64,000 bases of DNA from Penelope pileata (Eukaryota > Chordata > Aves > Galliformes > Cracidae). The translations under genes and the position numbers were made by a program. The notes beneath the pieces were generated by a model, which did no database searches, was not told the DNA's origin, and saw only the letters and a program-made list of their open reading frames with translations. Of the stretch, positions 38,061-52,000 are shown one piece after another. The number at the start of each line of letters is the position of its first letter. Position 1 is the stretch's first letter. The stretch spans positions 396,090 to 460,089 of the forward strand of contig WBMW01003175.1 in the NCBI GenBank assembly GCA_013396635.1, written 5' to 3'.

Positions 38061-40395
38061 AAATCCCCAGACACTCAGGGAAGTAGAGATGCTTTGAAAG
38101 AGAACCTTCAAAGATGTCTCTGGATTGTCTTTTATATGCAGACTCTTCTTTTTATATATCAGAGATTCTCAATAAGGGAGTGTGTGGCAATGGGGGGAGT
38201 TTCCCCTCTTCCCTTCTAATTTGAGCAAGATGAGGTAACATTTTATATTTAGTTTAGGAAGAAGTGAACCAAAGGTCTGTAGGTTAAATCTGTTTTTATT
38301 TCGTCTCTTTAGATAGTACTACTTAATGGATTATGTTCCATGTTTCACTAAGAAAAGGAAATTTAAAATAAAGATTTGATTTTAACATAATGCTCCACTC
38401 CTCAAAATATTGGAAACTTAAGGGTTAGACTGCTTGTCATTGTTAGCCTTCTTTGCCTTGACAAGATTTGTGATCTAAAGCTGAATATTCTATCAGGAAA
38501 AAAAAGACTTGTTAAGATTTTACATGTTCTAATAACTGCAATGACACAGGTATTAAAGACTCCTGTAAAAGCAAACCTCTTTCTTGTGAAATATCGCAAC
38601 ACATGAATTTTGCTGTACAAAATATCTGCCATGTCTACATTTACAAGTGGCGTATCTGTGTTACTATTGTGTAGAGTAGCTGGTTAGACAACACAGCTTG
38701 AGTTTATTACTAGCAAAACAGAAATATATAACATTTCAATGCTTGTGATATCCAAAAATTTCTTGCTGAACAAACAAACAAAATTCAAAAGATCACCCAG
38801 GAATAATTTCTGTTTTGTTTTTACACAATAAAACATGGACAACAAACTCAGGATTATGATTACAATTTAATTTGAGGTGATATGCAAGCATGACTTAGTA
38901 CCCAGTATCTTACTTAATATTTTCCTTCCAAGTCATTTTTTAAGATAACTTGAAATGAACCTAAGTTACAGTATTAGTTTAGCAGCAAGAATGGGTTAAG
39001 TTTGTTGCATTTCAGGTTTTTGTTATAATCACTGTCACGTGAATGAATTCATGTTGTGCCATTTCTTGCTCTCATTACAACCTTTGTTACGAGAATGAGG
39101 TATTAGGATTTTAATGCCTCATATATTCTGTGAATTATGTTAGTGTGCTGTACTACTTTGACCTTTTAAGTATTCTGTAATTTGATTGGCTGGTAATTCT
39201 AGTCCTTTTCTTGTTGACAGCCTCAATAACCTTTCAGACAAAGGTGGGATGGCAATCTAATCAAAATAGAGAACATTTAAGAGTTCAAAATACATAGTAC
39301 AAAGGATGGATCTAGTTCTTTCAGGGAAAAAAATATTCTACTGCTTCTAGTGCTTAAAAATTGGGGCATAAACAGAAAACATTAATTCTAACATTAATTC
39401 TAACATTTAAACATTATTCTAAAGATAAAGATTAAGACAAAACTGAAAGTGACAGAAATTAAAAAAGATTACTTTGTGATCACTTGTGATATTCACTTGG
39501 ACAAAGCTACTTGATAGATACATGATTGTCATTTTTTACCTTTTTCTTTAATATTATCATAGCACATGAAATTTTATTAAATAGAAGTTTGATTTTATGT
39601 ATCTACAACTATTTTCAAAGTTTTATCAAATTTTGAAGTAGATAGGTAGATAAGTATATAGTACAGTAGATAAATATATAGCCAAAGCATCACCTGAGTA
39701 CTTTTTCAAAAATTACAAATCTAGTAATAGTAATCCATGCATCTTTTGTTTGGTGTACAAAGATCATTAAAACGTAACAAAACAAAATGAAAAAGTCTAT
39801 CATTATTTGATACTCTCATCTGCGTGTTCACATTTAATGATTGGTGAAGGATGCCTATTTACTTTGTCAGAAATTGATGTCTGGGTTTGTTTTGTGAATG
39901 ATATAGTTATCTAAAAAATAACCATCAGTGACAAAAAAACACTAACTGAAATGACTACATATTTATTATATTTCCCATTATACGTACACTAGAAAGCCAA
40001 TTCACGTTACAGGACCAAGTAAAGTTTAAACTAATTCATTTCTCCAAATGAATTATTTTTCTGAAATGTCAGCTTTTTTTCTTCTTTCTTTTTCTTTTGC
40101 AGAATTCTATATGAAAGAATACACACATACTAGGAAATCTTCGCAAGAAGGTTTCTGCTTTAAAATCCTCTGAAATTTCTGTAAAACTCCACTTAGGCAT
40201 GCTCTGTCAAACCCTAACTTGACACAGTTTAAGGCTGAATTGTTGTAGGGATAGGTCGGTATAGTTTACCCTTTTCTGTTTTGATATTTCATGTGTAGAT
40301 TCTCTTTAATTAAGGGCTACATCTGGTCTATAGCTTTTCCTATGGGCTCCACATGAAGGCCAAAGTGGCATTTCAGGGAATTCTTTCTCCAATGA
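38061..40395. other. AT-rich non-genic stretch
   Basis: No gene. A 12-bp tandem pair ACATTAATTCTA lies at 39379-39402. The frame at 38402-38632 (-) is unrecognised. An exon-like segment with a long pyrimidine tract and TTTTGCAG ends its acceptor at 40102 and is discussed as a finding. Confidence 0.55.
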
Positions 40396-40402
40396 AGGAA
40401 AT

Positions 40403-40428
40403 GATTCTATGATTCTGTTCTGTGATTC
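40403..40428 (+). repeat. possible CR1 terminal-repeat scrap
   Basis: GATTCTATGATTCTG followed by TTCTGTGATTC resembles the short tandem ATTCTATG units that end CR1 elements. There is no clear CR1 3' UTR just upstream, so it may be a severely truncated insertion or a coincidence. Confidence 0.35.
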
Positions 40429-42439
40429 AAAAGAAACAAAAGATGTTTCCTTTTCCATGAGACCACTTACTAGGTGTATTTAAAGGGAGAAGGTTCCCCA
40501 CAGAATTTCTACTTGAATAGGGTATGAATTTCTAGCTAGTTGAATGTTTAGGCTTTTCTATTTAGTAAAGAACATAAGTCATATCCAGAGACCATAGTTT
40601 AAAAATTTTAAGGATCTTGAAGGGGATACCATTGATTCTTACGTCATTCTTGCATAAACAGAAAAACTGTAGATGTATACGTTTTAGCTCACAGCGATGT
40701 GGAAGGTGTTATGGTTTGACTTAGCAGATAGCTAAATTCCACACAGTTATTCACTCACCCTCCCCCCTCCCCAAATGGGACGGGGGAGAGACGTAGAGAG
40801 NTCACACAGCATAACATGAAGCCAATGAGCATATGAAATAAGACACATACACAAGCTGTTTGGTGATGTTTTTGCCTTAATTTTGAGGAGTCATTGGGAA
40901 GCATATGTGCCATGGGCAGAAGTACCAATAACAGGAAGTTGATGACAGTATTGTGGCATATTTTCAGCCCGTAAAAGTCAATGGCTTCTAACAGCCTTTG
41001 GAATTCAAAAAGACTTTTCAGCATTTTTATGGCATGTTGGTATGCCTGAGAGGTGGCAGAGAAATTATGTTCTATTACTATTTGGTGCAAACATCTGGTC
41101 GAGGTATAGCTGGGTTTAGATTGGGTTTAGAATAGTAAAAGTCACACAAGCTCAGTTCTCTAGATCACCAGATCAACAGCTTCTGAAGAGAAACCGTTTA
41201 ACTATTTAACAACTGTTTAACTTTACATTACTTGTAATGATGCTACACAACTCCTGTTTAATCAAATGAATTTTAAGCCTAGAATGGGATTCAATGGGAT
41301 TCATCTTCTGGATTGAGGTACTGCAGTTGTGATCTTGACAGGAAGATCATTTTATGAGAGCTTGGTAGGTGTCTGAGCTGGCATTGCAGTCAATGGAGAT
41401 CCAGCAAATATAACACATTCAAGAGAATGACTCCGCTCCCCACATGCAGGTTGTACCTGGGCAGAGTGTCGATACAGGCTTCTCTGATTGTTTTGCCTAG
41501 GAACTCAATTTGGGTGCCAGAACACACATATCAGCCATTGTTTCAGATAATTAATTTGGGACTGACATCGATAATAGTTTCTTTTATTTACACCTAAGAT
41601 CATGTTTGAGAGAATGGAAGAGGAGTGGCAAAGAGAATCGAGAGGAGTTTCCATGAGTTATGCTGCTTTCCCATAGTGACTATACTTAGATTCTCCTTCA
41701 CTGAAGGTTACAGCTTATCAGTATATGAATCTTCCCACATGGCCTGTTTGTTTTAATATGAGTTTGTTCACATTATTACATAATTGACAACAGATATTTT
41801 AAAGACAATCAAAAGAAGACAGATACCAAATGTCTTCCCTCACAAAAGTATCAAATGGAATTTTTATGAATATGTAATGAACCTCAGTGACTACATTTTT
41901 TTTCATATTAAGAGAAATGCTTTTTCTAACCTAACACCTGGATTTCCATGGCAAACACAGTGGTTTTACTATTTTGGCAGCAGTAGGTCACCCTCACTAG
42001 AATTAAGGCCATTCAATATACTGAACAGTGAATAAAAATGAAGCATTTGTTGTAGTGAAATGCTTTATATGCAGTCAGATGGTCACTTCTCAAGGTGCTT
42101 GTTTCTATCCTTAGATGTGATCTGCAAGTAGCTGAGAAACAACATTAAATTTCATGATTTCATGCTTTGTTCACTTAAATTCTCTCTTTTTTTTTTTTTT
42201 TTTAGTAGTGTTTTGGTATTGGTTAATACAAATCAATTCTAAGAAAGTTGACTAAGGCTGGTGAGCAAGTCTGTATCTTTCTTCTAAAAACTGATTTGAG
42301 CTGTGAAAAAGAAGGACTTAAACTGAAGCTAAGCAGTTTAGAATTTAGTCAAGGAGGTACCAGTACCATCAATATGGAGGTCCTAAGATAAGAACTTTGC
42401 CAAAAGGAATGGCAGAAAAGAAATAAGAGATAATATAAA
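40429..42439. other. non-genic stretch with one ambiguous base
   Basis: No gene. Position 40801 is n, the only undetermined base, just after a C-rich/G-rich patch (CACCCTCCCCCCTCCCC then GGGACGGGGGAG, 40756-40790). The frame at 40755-41090 (-) runs across it and has no recognised domain. Imperfect tandem words lie at 41109-41130 (GGGTTTAGATT twice) and 41284-41300. A T17 run is at 42187-42203. Confidence 0.55.
42187..42203 (+). repeat. poly-T tract
   Basis: T17 preceded by TCTCTC; low complexity. Confidence 0.9.
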
Positions 42440-42694
42440 TAAAATGAAACATAAAATGAACAGGACAGCTTCTGACTGAACAAACATAAGAAAAACATTT
42501 TCCATGTGTGGACAGTCAGGCAGAGGAACAGGTTGCCCCAGGAGTTTGTGTAGTCTTTGGAGGCTTTGAAGAGCAAAGTGGAAGAAGCCATGGGCAGCAT
42601 GGTCTGACCTCACAGATGAGTCTTCTTTGAGAAAGTGGTTGGCCTGGATACCTCCTGAAGTCCATTCCAACCTGAATTATCCCATGATATCATG
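42440..42694 (+). mobile_element. CR1 LINE 3' fragment, plus strand
   Basis: At 42515 the plus strand reads VRQRNRLPQEFV, then a stop, then SLEALKSKVEEA. This is the VRHWNRLPxEVV...SLEVFKxxLxxA ending of CR1 ORF2. The 3' UTR follows, with the GTTGGCCTGGATACCTCC block and GTCCATTCCAACCTGAATT, and ends in ATTATCCCATGATATCATG, a degenerate terminal repeat. It is older than the CR1 at 34.5 kb, and opposite to it in orientation. Frames on the minus strand here (42349-42600, 42383-42670) are antisense shadows. Confidence 0.88.
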
Positions 42695-45357
42695 CTTCTC
42701 AGTACACAAAAATCAGTCTAAGATGTTTTCTAGCTGAGGGCAAATTTGTGGTAATAATGATATGCTACAGTTGACTTTTTATTCTCTCGCTTTTTGGAGT
42801 ACATTGTTCTAAATAAAGCAGCAAGTCTTATGCAGTAATAATCTCATTGTTAAAAAAAAGTCAAAGACATTGTTCTCTCAAAGCTTTTAAAGTGCATCTT
42901 CCTTTTCCATTCTGTATGTTCGTTTGTTTGTTTTTGTTTTTAATGTTTATTTTATCCAGACTTCTGGATGCTGGGTGAGAGCTATCCCATCTAAAGGTAG
43001 CCCTCTAAAAATGTGTACTCAGTCTACACTAAGCATCTAAACTACCTCCACAGTTAGAGATGTTCTACCGGAGGCAGTGCTTTCCACCTATCTAAGACAC
43101 TCATATGAAGCATTGTGGACAAACCCTCAGCTCTCGTAATTCTAGTAGGGACCCAGACAGCTTATGGTAGACACTTAGGCAGATAAATTCAGTTACTGTC
43201 AGGTTGAAAGTCTCCTGAAATGGATCCAGTCATCTGCAAGGTCTCTTGGTTTAGAGGAAATACTACATTGCTAGAGCCACTGCAATAGCTGAAGTTTTTA
43301 CATGTGTTCAAATTATTGTAGCTCTGAATAAGTTATGTCACATTGGCTGACCATTTTAAATGACCAAAAGCCTCACTCTACTGATGTGAGAGAGAGTGGC
43401 CTAAATCATTTTCACTGTTGCTGAAGTAAAAGTTTCTGTCTTAGCATTGCCATAGCAGAGTTCATGACTAATTGCTGCCTTCAGCTGACTTTCCAAATAT
43501 CTGACTTGCTAACATTTGGATCATTCACCATCATCAAAAGGAAGACAAGAAGAACTCCATCAGTGAGCATGTATGTTTTCTCAAGGTATTTTCCCTAGCA
43601 TACAAAAAAGTACTTTTGTATTTTAAAAGGTGACATACTCAGAGAAGATACACAGCAACTCCATACGTAGCACTTCCTTCCCTGTCTTCCAGCAGTGAGT
43701 GAGATACCTGGGGAAATTGTGTTGATTGCCACAGAATCTTCCAACCTTCTGCTCTGAGGAAGACCATTGTTCCACACAGGAAATGTTCAGACACAAAGTC
43801 ATGTTTCATCATGCCGTGTGACCATGTCAAGGGACTGATGGTCAACTCAGAAAATGATTCTATGCGTTTTATGTTCCTGCATACAGGCTGCATGAGAAAA
43901 GTGGCTCATCAAAAGTTAACAGTTAAAAGTCAATAAAGATGGATATATTTCTCTTCCATCTGCTCATTCGTAACAATGTAAAGGTGCCACAATGTCAGAA
44001 GTTACATACTATTTTAAAAATAATGGAGTACATGAGTCATGACAGCTGTGACGGACATTTTCACTTGCGCTGATGAAGAGTTAAAAGACTGAAAATGTGG
44101 TTTCTTTGTGGTTTTTTTAGTGTTTAATTTACATCTGATTTTTTTTCAGAGTGCTTTTCAGACTATTTAATACTCTAGAAGAAGCATTGCTTAGAGAGTG
44201 TTCAAACTGGAGTACACAGCACTCACGAATGCTTCACAAATAACTGCATTCTTGACAGGACCTATAAAGAAATTCTCAGAAGTAATGCCTGTGGGTGGAG
44301 AAATAAACAGAATTTTGTCAAAGAAACAATCAATCATTTCAGTTAGAAGTTCTGATGCCAATCTTTGAAGTATCACTTTCAAGGAGAATATTCCAAAATC
44401 AAAGATCACAGCAGCTACAAGTTCAAGTGCTTCTCATGGTCTCCAGGCATATTCATTCCTGCTCTCATCTCAAACTGTATGACCCTCAAGCTTCACTGCA
44501 TGCAGACAAATAAAATTGTTATCAGAATCAGATAATTCAGTGACCTCATTTTGATCATTACTTTCATAGACTCCTGCATTCGAAACAGCTTGACATTTTT
44601 TATTGCTGACCCAATTTCTACTTCTCCATCGCAGGCCCAAATGAATCATATTGAAGGGAAGTATTCACTTTTTCTTCTGTAAGGAAAATATCTCATCTGA
44701 TTGCAACTGTAAATCAGATCAGAACTGGCCAAACTAAATCAGTTGGAAAGACCATTTTCCCTGTCAGAATTAAAAAGGAAAAAAAAAAAAAAGAAAAAGA
44801 AAAAAATTTGACATGAAAGAATTCATGCTATAAAGTCATCTCTACAATTTGTTGGATGTTATACAGAGAATGTAGAGGGATCATTCCCCTTGCATTCAGA
44901 ATACCGAGATAATAAGGCTAGAACAATCTACTTTATGCTGATTCGGGCTTGAATTTAGAAAACAGTAAGTTAGTACTTTTATCTATGATAAGACCATTAT
45001 TGTGCAAGAAACAAAGCATTTAAAATCCTGAAAAGAGCTGTAGTCATACTTGCTGGCAGGAAGAGCAATGATAAGTTTTATTCCTTTCCTTACATGAAGT
45101 TCTAAAAAGTTATTTTTCTTGTGGAAAATCTGAGGCTTTAATCAGGATAGAATAAAATACTTCACAAGAGAGAGCGACTTTGCCTCAAGATATTCTGTAG
45201 ACCCAAAACGGCAAATAAAAGTTTTCTTCTATGAAAACTGATTTCACTGAAACAACTATGCTTTGGATTTTTTTTTCCCATTATGTCACACTGTAGCTTC
45301 AACTAGTTTGCTATGTGATCTCACAGTAGGTCCTTATGATGCAACAACTTTTCAAGT
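42695..45357. other. non-genic stretch between two CR1 fragments
   Basis: No recognised gene. Frames at 43595-43777, 43639-43893 and 44191-44409 (all -) lack motifs; the last is the most protein-like but has no domain I can name. An A-rich tract lies at 44772-44806. Confidence 0.5.
44772..44806 (+). repeat. A-rich tract
   Basis: A5GG followed by A14, G, A5, G, A7; low complexity. Confidence 0.85.
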
Positions 45358-45750
45358 ATAGAACCACAGAGCAGTTTGGGTTGGAAGGATCTTTAAATAT
45401 CATCTAGTTCCAACACTCATGCCATGAGCAGGAACACTTCCCACTAGATCAGGTTGCCCAAATCCCCATGCACCCTGGTCTTGAACACCTCCAGGGATGG
45501 AATATTCAAAACTTCTCCAGACAACCTGTTCCAGTGCCTCACCATCCTGTGAGGAAGGAATTTCTTCTTCATATTTAATCTAAATATCCCCTCTTTTAGT
45601 TTAAAGCTGTTATCTCTTGTCCTATCATTACATTCCCTTACAAAAGGTCCATCTCCACCTTTCCCATAGGCCTCATATAAATACTGGAACCTCTTCTCCA
45701 AGCTGAACCACCCCAATTCTCTCAGCCTTTCTTTGTAGGAGAGGTGCCCC
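45358..45750 (-). mobile_element. CR1 LINE 3' fragment, minus strand
   Basis: The plus strand opens with the tail block TATAGAACCACAGAGCAG, then TTGGGTTGGAAGGATC and ATCATCTAGTTCCAACACTC. From 45716 down to 45444 an open minus-strand frame of 90 codons encodes the C-terminus of CR1 ORF2: FSLEKRFQYL near its start, CNDRTRDNSFKLKEG, VRHWNRLSGEV and SLEVFKTR at the end. The element stops abruptly near 45750 (GGAGAGGTGCCCC), so nothing upstream of the C-terminal region was inserted. The open frame has survived by chance and lacks any catalytic part. Confidence 0.94.
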
Positions 45751-48700
45751 GTGAAGTATTATCCTCCCAGTTAATATTTTTGTTTCATATTATCTTTGTC
45801 TCATAATATGTTATTCTGCATTTTGCTGCTTTGATTCTCACCTACATGATCTTATTTTCACGGAGTATTACCATCCTCCACAACTCCCATATATTTTTCT
45901 CCCCTCACTGTTACTTGTAACACCTCTTAATTTTGTATGTTTTCCAGATGTAGAGTCTTACTAATGTCTTTTTAGAAGACTAAAGGAATTAAACAGAACA
46001 ATTTTATAACTTTCATTTATAAAATAGAATTCCAGGTTGGTTAAATGATTTCATGGTTCTTCTAATGCGATTGAAAAGCAGAATGAATCTTTCAGAATCT
46101 CTAAACCAACATACAGGAGGTGACAGAACCAGAACAAACAAAGCAAATTCAAAACCAAGAGCACTTGAACTTCAACAATGAACTTAGAATATCATCCATA
46201 CTGCCTCTTCAACTTCTTCCAGTGAAACACAGGTATTTCACTGCCCAACCACCAATCAGCAAAGATTTTTACCTCTAGCCCAGCTGAGCTGAGAGCCATG
46301 CAGCTCTCGAAGAAAGAGTGGGCAGCATCAGGGTTGCTTGTATGCAGATGAAACAGTCAGCTTCTATCCTAAATAAAGAAACCCACAAATGAAGAAAAAG
46401 CTAAGCAAGTGGCTGGTTTTGATCTCAGTTACACTAATATCACATTATCACACTACTAATTGCTGACATACGCTTTTCATAAAACAAGGTTATTACAAAT
46501 GATTTTACAATGTATTGAAAAGAGGAAAAAAAAAGGATGCTTAATTCTGAAATGGTAAATTGATTTTAAAACATTCAGCCAAACATCAGTCTTCATGTAC
46601 TGTAGTTGTTTTATTTAACATACTGTGATAATAATTATCTTTAGCTCAACTTGATACAAATATGTCTTTCCCTTTGGAAACAAAAAATAACAAAGCGAAT
46701 AAAAACTATCCCACAGAAGCACAGTAGTGTTTGAACATCAATTTGACAGGTACTATAATTTCCCTATTATAGGTCTGTGAATATCATACAGGAGTATACT
46801 GATGTAATACTATTAGAATTCTTCATAGAAATCATCTGAAAAAAGAAAAGTTTTATACAAGTCGGAGAAGATGGGCTCAGGCTGATGAATTTTGCTGTTA
46901 GCCCAAACCCATGACCTTGACTTATTTCCATTTAATACACATCTATTATCACTAAACCAGTAACAAGAACTGAAATCACTATGAGACAGGAGAGTTATCT
47001 CTGTAGCAGATTTACTCTAAGCAGTGCTATGTCATCCACATACATTTGTATGCAAGCGATGAGAATCAAAGCATGTTCAGTTCTAATCTATGCCTTCCTT
47101 ACTATTTTATGTCAAGGGAAAAGATGACAAAGGTGTGCACTACAGTCTTTTAAGGTCCCTCTGTAGAAGAAGCCATGAATGCAAAAGATGACACACATTT
47201 TATTAATCTTCTTTCAACACCTTCTTTTTTATAATGTATTCAGTTTTACTTTTCTGTATTTAAATAGGAAAAATGGTTTGGACAGTAAAGAGGGAGGGGA
47301 TAGAAAGCTTTTCATTTTTTCATAGAATTTTTTCTTCATATTGTGCCTGATAGTGTTGTTGAGAGAGAGAACCATAGCAAGACACAAGCATTTGTTTCTT
47401 CTGTACCATATCTCACTATCGAAAGAATATGCCTTTGACCTAGATAATCTTCATCCTCAAAATACTCGTCACTGATGGATGACTATTGAGATTCTTACAG
47501 TATTATGCACATACACACCTCACACTTATTAACACCATAAACTTGAACCTTGTGTTACTATGGGCAAGTCCTGAGACACACAATAACTCCATATTCATTT
47601 CTGTAAATTTAAAAGCCAGGTAGAAAATGACTGTCTCTCCATGAAGGGTATCTTGCTGGAGAAGACAACATCCCACCTTTTAAGTAAGACGGTTCTCTGT
47701 GAATACAACTGGTGGATTGCTTTGCATGCTGGCCCTAAGACAAAATTCTTGATGATAGACGCTCATCTCAATAACCACAGACTTGTCTAGGAAATTAGCA
47801 GTAGTCATTGGAGAGATTCTACTTTCTCCTTCAGGAAGGAAATTCTTACCCTACAAGCAGAGGCTTGCAAGTCTTGGAAACTGAGTAGTTAAAAGATCAT
47901 GAATGAGTCTGTGAATTTATCCACAATAATCATAGAAATAAAGATTTTTTAGAACAAAGCATAGGCACTTTTTCAGTTTTGCTTTTCTTAGTTAACCCAT
48001 TATTTTATGCACATATCAGTCCATGGTAGATTAATGCACACACATAAACTAATACACAATTTCAAGACTAACAGAACGCTAACAGGAACTGGGGATCTTT
48101 ACCTCTTTAAATAGCTAAGAGAGATACCCAGAGACATATGAGTCATAAGTGCCTAGCCAGACCAATAGAACTTTCACAGAATCTAGGAGGGAGATTTGTA
48201 GTCTAGTTAAACAATATCTCTGGCGCTTTCCCAACTTCTTGTGAGACTGGGACAAAACCACCAGTTAAAACAATATCAAACTTTGATGGAATGCAGCACA
48301 TGTTAACAGTTGCAGCTGATCATGCTTCTAGCTGCTTTTAAAAATACAGGTTGTGAGAAGAAAAAGTAAATTGGCTCAGATAAACAGCTGGGGTTTTCTC
48401 CTGTAAATTGTCTTTCTGAAACTGGTTAACATCATTGGGGAGTGAAAGCTTTTAAAAATTCAAGTTTTTGTGTGGCTTGTGGGAAATGAGTTACCATTCC
48501 TAAACATATTTTCTTCATAAAGTAGGCATATGGTAAAATTAATACAGTGCAACTGAAATCTGATAGTGTTTAGGTTTCATTTAAAGGAAACAAAAAGTGA
48601 ATGGACATGGAGATCAGTTTCTAGTGTCACAAGCCCTTGTAAGTTAAGACTCAAGCATATTTTTGAAGATTTGGGAACCATGCTCTTCTACATAAGCTTT

Positions 48701-48956
48701 GCCTAAGATTAAGTTTTTCTGTCAAACACCTTTCAAGGTCCCTAAGCACAGTCATGAAGGGAAATATCCACTTAAGCCACTGAAATACTTCTCAGAGGGA
48801 AAAGCATAAAACATCTCTGTACTAACAATTGTTTTTTTCACTTGCGTCATTCATTATAATAGGGATTTTTAGTCAAACAATCGCAGATAAGAATCTGTTG
48901 AATTTTTTCAGTCTCCTCTCAGTAGTTGAGACTGAGAGCAAAAGTGTTGCACAATG

Positions 48957-49004
48957 TTTTCTTTTTCTTTCTCTCCCTTCTTTCCTTCCTTTCTTCTTTC
49001 CTTT
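48957..49004 (+). repeat. pyrimidine tract
   Basis: Almost pure C/T over 48 bases, dominated by TTTC and CCTT words. Confidence 0.9.
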
Positions 49005-52000
49005 GAATATACAGAAAGCTGTTTTTGTCCTCAGATAGAACACAATAGAGAATCCAGGTTCCACTTTAAAAAGAGTGTTTATATCAGTTTGCAGCACTTT
49101 GCTTCAGCACCACTTGGACTTCAGAATAAGAGAACTTACTCTAAAATGCTGTTTAAAAAATACTCTGCATTTGCAAAAGGACTAGAATTCAAGATTCTAG
49201 ATGATCCCATATCCTTTAAATATATGCAGTATATGGTTATTCTTCTCTTTTTCCTACTACATCCTTATTTTAGAACACAAAAGTCAGAGAACAACTTCCT
49301 TGGAGTGTTCAGGTGTTGCGATGGCTTTGAGCACACTGTTACTCAAACACATCTCTCCCAGTCGAAACACCCACCATGTTAAGTTTTCTGCAGACAGAAG
49401 CCAAGTTCTCTGACAAGGTAGAGTGAGAAAAAATGGGCTTTGGAATCCAGTCAGATCAACACTTGTTTTTATAACAGTTCCTGAAGTAATCCTGTCCCTG
49501 AAATAAGGGTAAATCACTGCATAGACATACCCTAATAGATTCATGGAGGTTTTTGAACCACGAATTAGAGCACTTGTATCATATCACATGCATCTAATAA
49601 CTCACTGTAAGGAAGAAGAACAGAGCAGGACTAATTACCTTATAATACCTCATGGTTGATATAAATACTATTCCGTTACACCAAAAGTGAATTCAAACAG
49701 CAGTTAAGTATACAAATGACTTCTAATAAAGTGGTAATTTTTCTGTACTGTATAAATGCAATCATGTTAAACTCAAATCAGTGAAATGCTAATTCATTTT
49801 TTAATGAGCTCCTTTCCAATTTCTGATTTTTTAAGCAACTTTCAACTGAGTTGGTTAAATATAGTTAATAAGATGAAAAGAGGGCTTTTTAATTAACTCA
49901 GAAAAAATATTTCATTGTATATATGTGAGATTTTAAGGTAGCATGAGGTAAGCTTAAAATTCGGGTTTTAACTGTGTTTCATCTCCTCATGAGCTTTGAA
50001 CTTTGAACGTGGCAAGCTGAGGTGTTGAGAAGTAGCATTATAACCCGTTATCTGAAACCTTAGTTTCTGAGGAAAACTCTTAGTTTTCCTTTAGGATATG
50101 TCTGCAGTATTATTGACCAGGGCACGTTCTTCTTTCTGACCCACGAGTAATTACATGTTTGCAATTCTTAATCCTGGTTAGCCCACAAAGTCTAAATGGG
50201 TCATTATAAGCTTCTGTTTTGACTCTGACACTGTATAAAAGGACAGAAAATTATTTTTGAGGTCCCTTTAAAGCCTGTGTCCTAATTCTGAAATAGCCTG
50301 AATAAAATTGATTTCCCAGAAGCTTTGGAAAAAATAATGTATATCATACTCACCTTGATCTGTTTGCTGTCTGCAACACTGGCCAGTATCAGTGGAAATC
50401 TTGAAGACAATTTCAGTGGAATATGAGATCAATTTCTTTGAATGTGTGATTATATAAGCATTATCAATCCAGTGATGAAAAAATATTCTCATTAACTCCT
50501 CTTCGATAGACACAAAAACATCTTTTCTCATACGACACTCAGATTGGCCTCAGAAAGATATTTACTCTTGATTTACTCTGGTGTAATTGATCTCTGGACC
50601 TGGTCCACTACTGAAATTCCATTGCGCAAGAGAGTGGTGGCTATCTCTAAGTTGATGGCATGTCACTGCTGTTGCCAGCCAACAGAGAGTTCATTAGAGA
50701 AAACAAAATTGGGGTAACAGAGACCACTGACATTGTGCAGTGTCTTACTATATTTTACCCAGCAGAACTGAGAAGAATTATTCAAAACATAATATATTAG
50801 AGTGAAATCTTCTTTTTCCACATGCCTGATTTTCTCATGCCGTTTGTGTATTAAGACTTAGAATCACTGATTCAATTAAGCTATAGCTTTTATTCATATT
50901 TTGCAGCTGTTGGATCTGAATTTGAAGTCCTCCCTGGTCACCAGTTAGAGAGTTTTAATGATTGGGAGTTTGAATGAAGGTCATTATATCATATCCCATG
51001 TTACATGCAGGTAATAAAATTCCTTTCTGCTTTGATTTTAATTGAATACAATCTTTCAAGTGAAACACGATATCAGAAAGACTTGCTTTGTCTAGATAGT
51101 AAAGTAAACGTGGCCTATTATTTGTCAATTTTATTGTCATTAAATGCCTCATTGTTACAGAAACTCAACATTGTTTCATTTTCATGCTCTCCAGAAGCAG
51201 GTCAAAATGTTTTGGAAATTCTTCAAAACTTGGAACCATTTGCCTGCAAGATGATAGTCAAGATTCATAGTTTCTTTACACAGCAACATAGCTTTGCAAG
51301 CCAGGAAAGCTCAGTATTTTCACTGAATCTCGTCTCCCCTCCCTCCTTCAATCCTCATAAAACACTTTGGTTTAAAAACTACCTTTCATTCCAAAATGTT
51401 AGTTTTCATTTGTTTTAGATTCTTACCTAATTCTGAACAGACAGACACTGGACTCTGGTGAAGCAATGACACCATTATTTGTAGAAACCATAACAATAGT
51501 GATCAGCCACTTCAGTCCTGGCATCTGTCCCTCAGAAGCAGCCCAGCTGAGTGTTTGGGTGGCACCGCTGAGCCCGTAAGCAGGTGGGATAATGTGCTCC
51601 CAGAGCATCTGCAAAGTATTTTGTAAATCTGATCTTTTGTTATCTAATACTTTTAGCTAAACCTCATGGATTGACAGCTCAGAATCTAAGCCTACAACTT
51701 AGGTAATTCCAAATCCACTTGATGAATAATGATGCAGAGCTCCTTGTTTATTTGCTTACTCTGAAATCAGATCTTGTTTATTCTGTGCCCCTTTCTAGTC
51801 CTGATACATGACTAATTGTTGGCAGATGTGGCAAGTATCTAGGGCCAAGACATATTTGTTTGCACAGTCTGATTTTTGAGTCTTAACCAGTATCAGGCAA
51901 TTGCAGCTGGTTTTTATCAAGACTCTGTACACTGTAGACAGACCACCTGGCAAAATAAGATTTGCCCATGTGACCTTCATATAAAGGCTTTAAATACAGG

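Noticed and set aside
40755..41090. 111-codon minus-strand frame
   Set aside because: Crosses an undetermined base and has no recognisable domain.
44191..44409. 72-codon minus-strand frame with protein-like composition
   Set aside because: No family recognised, no splice signals that make sense, stops on both sides; kept only as unexplained.
48954..49382. 142-codon plus-strand frame
   Set aside because: It starts in a pyrimidine tract giving Phe/Ser/Pro-rich sequence, has no recognisable domain and no supporting splice or promoter signals.
51005..51418. 137-codon plus-strand frame
   Set aside because: Unrecognised sequence; length is within what chance gives in AT-rich DNA of this size.
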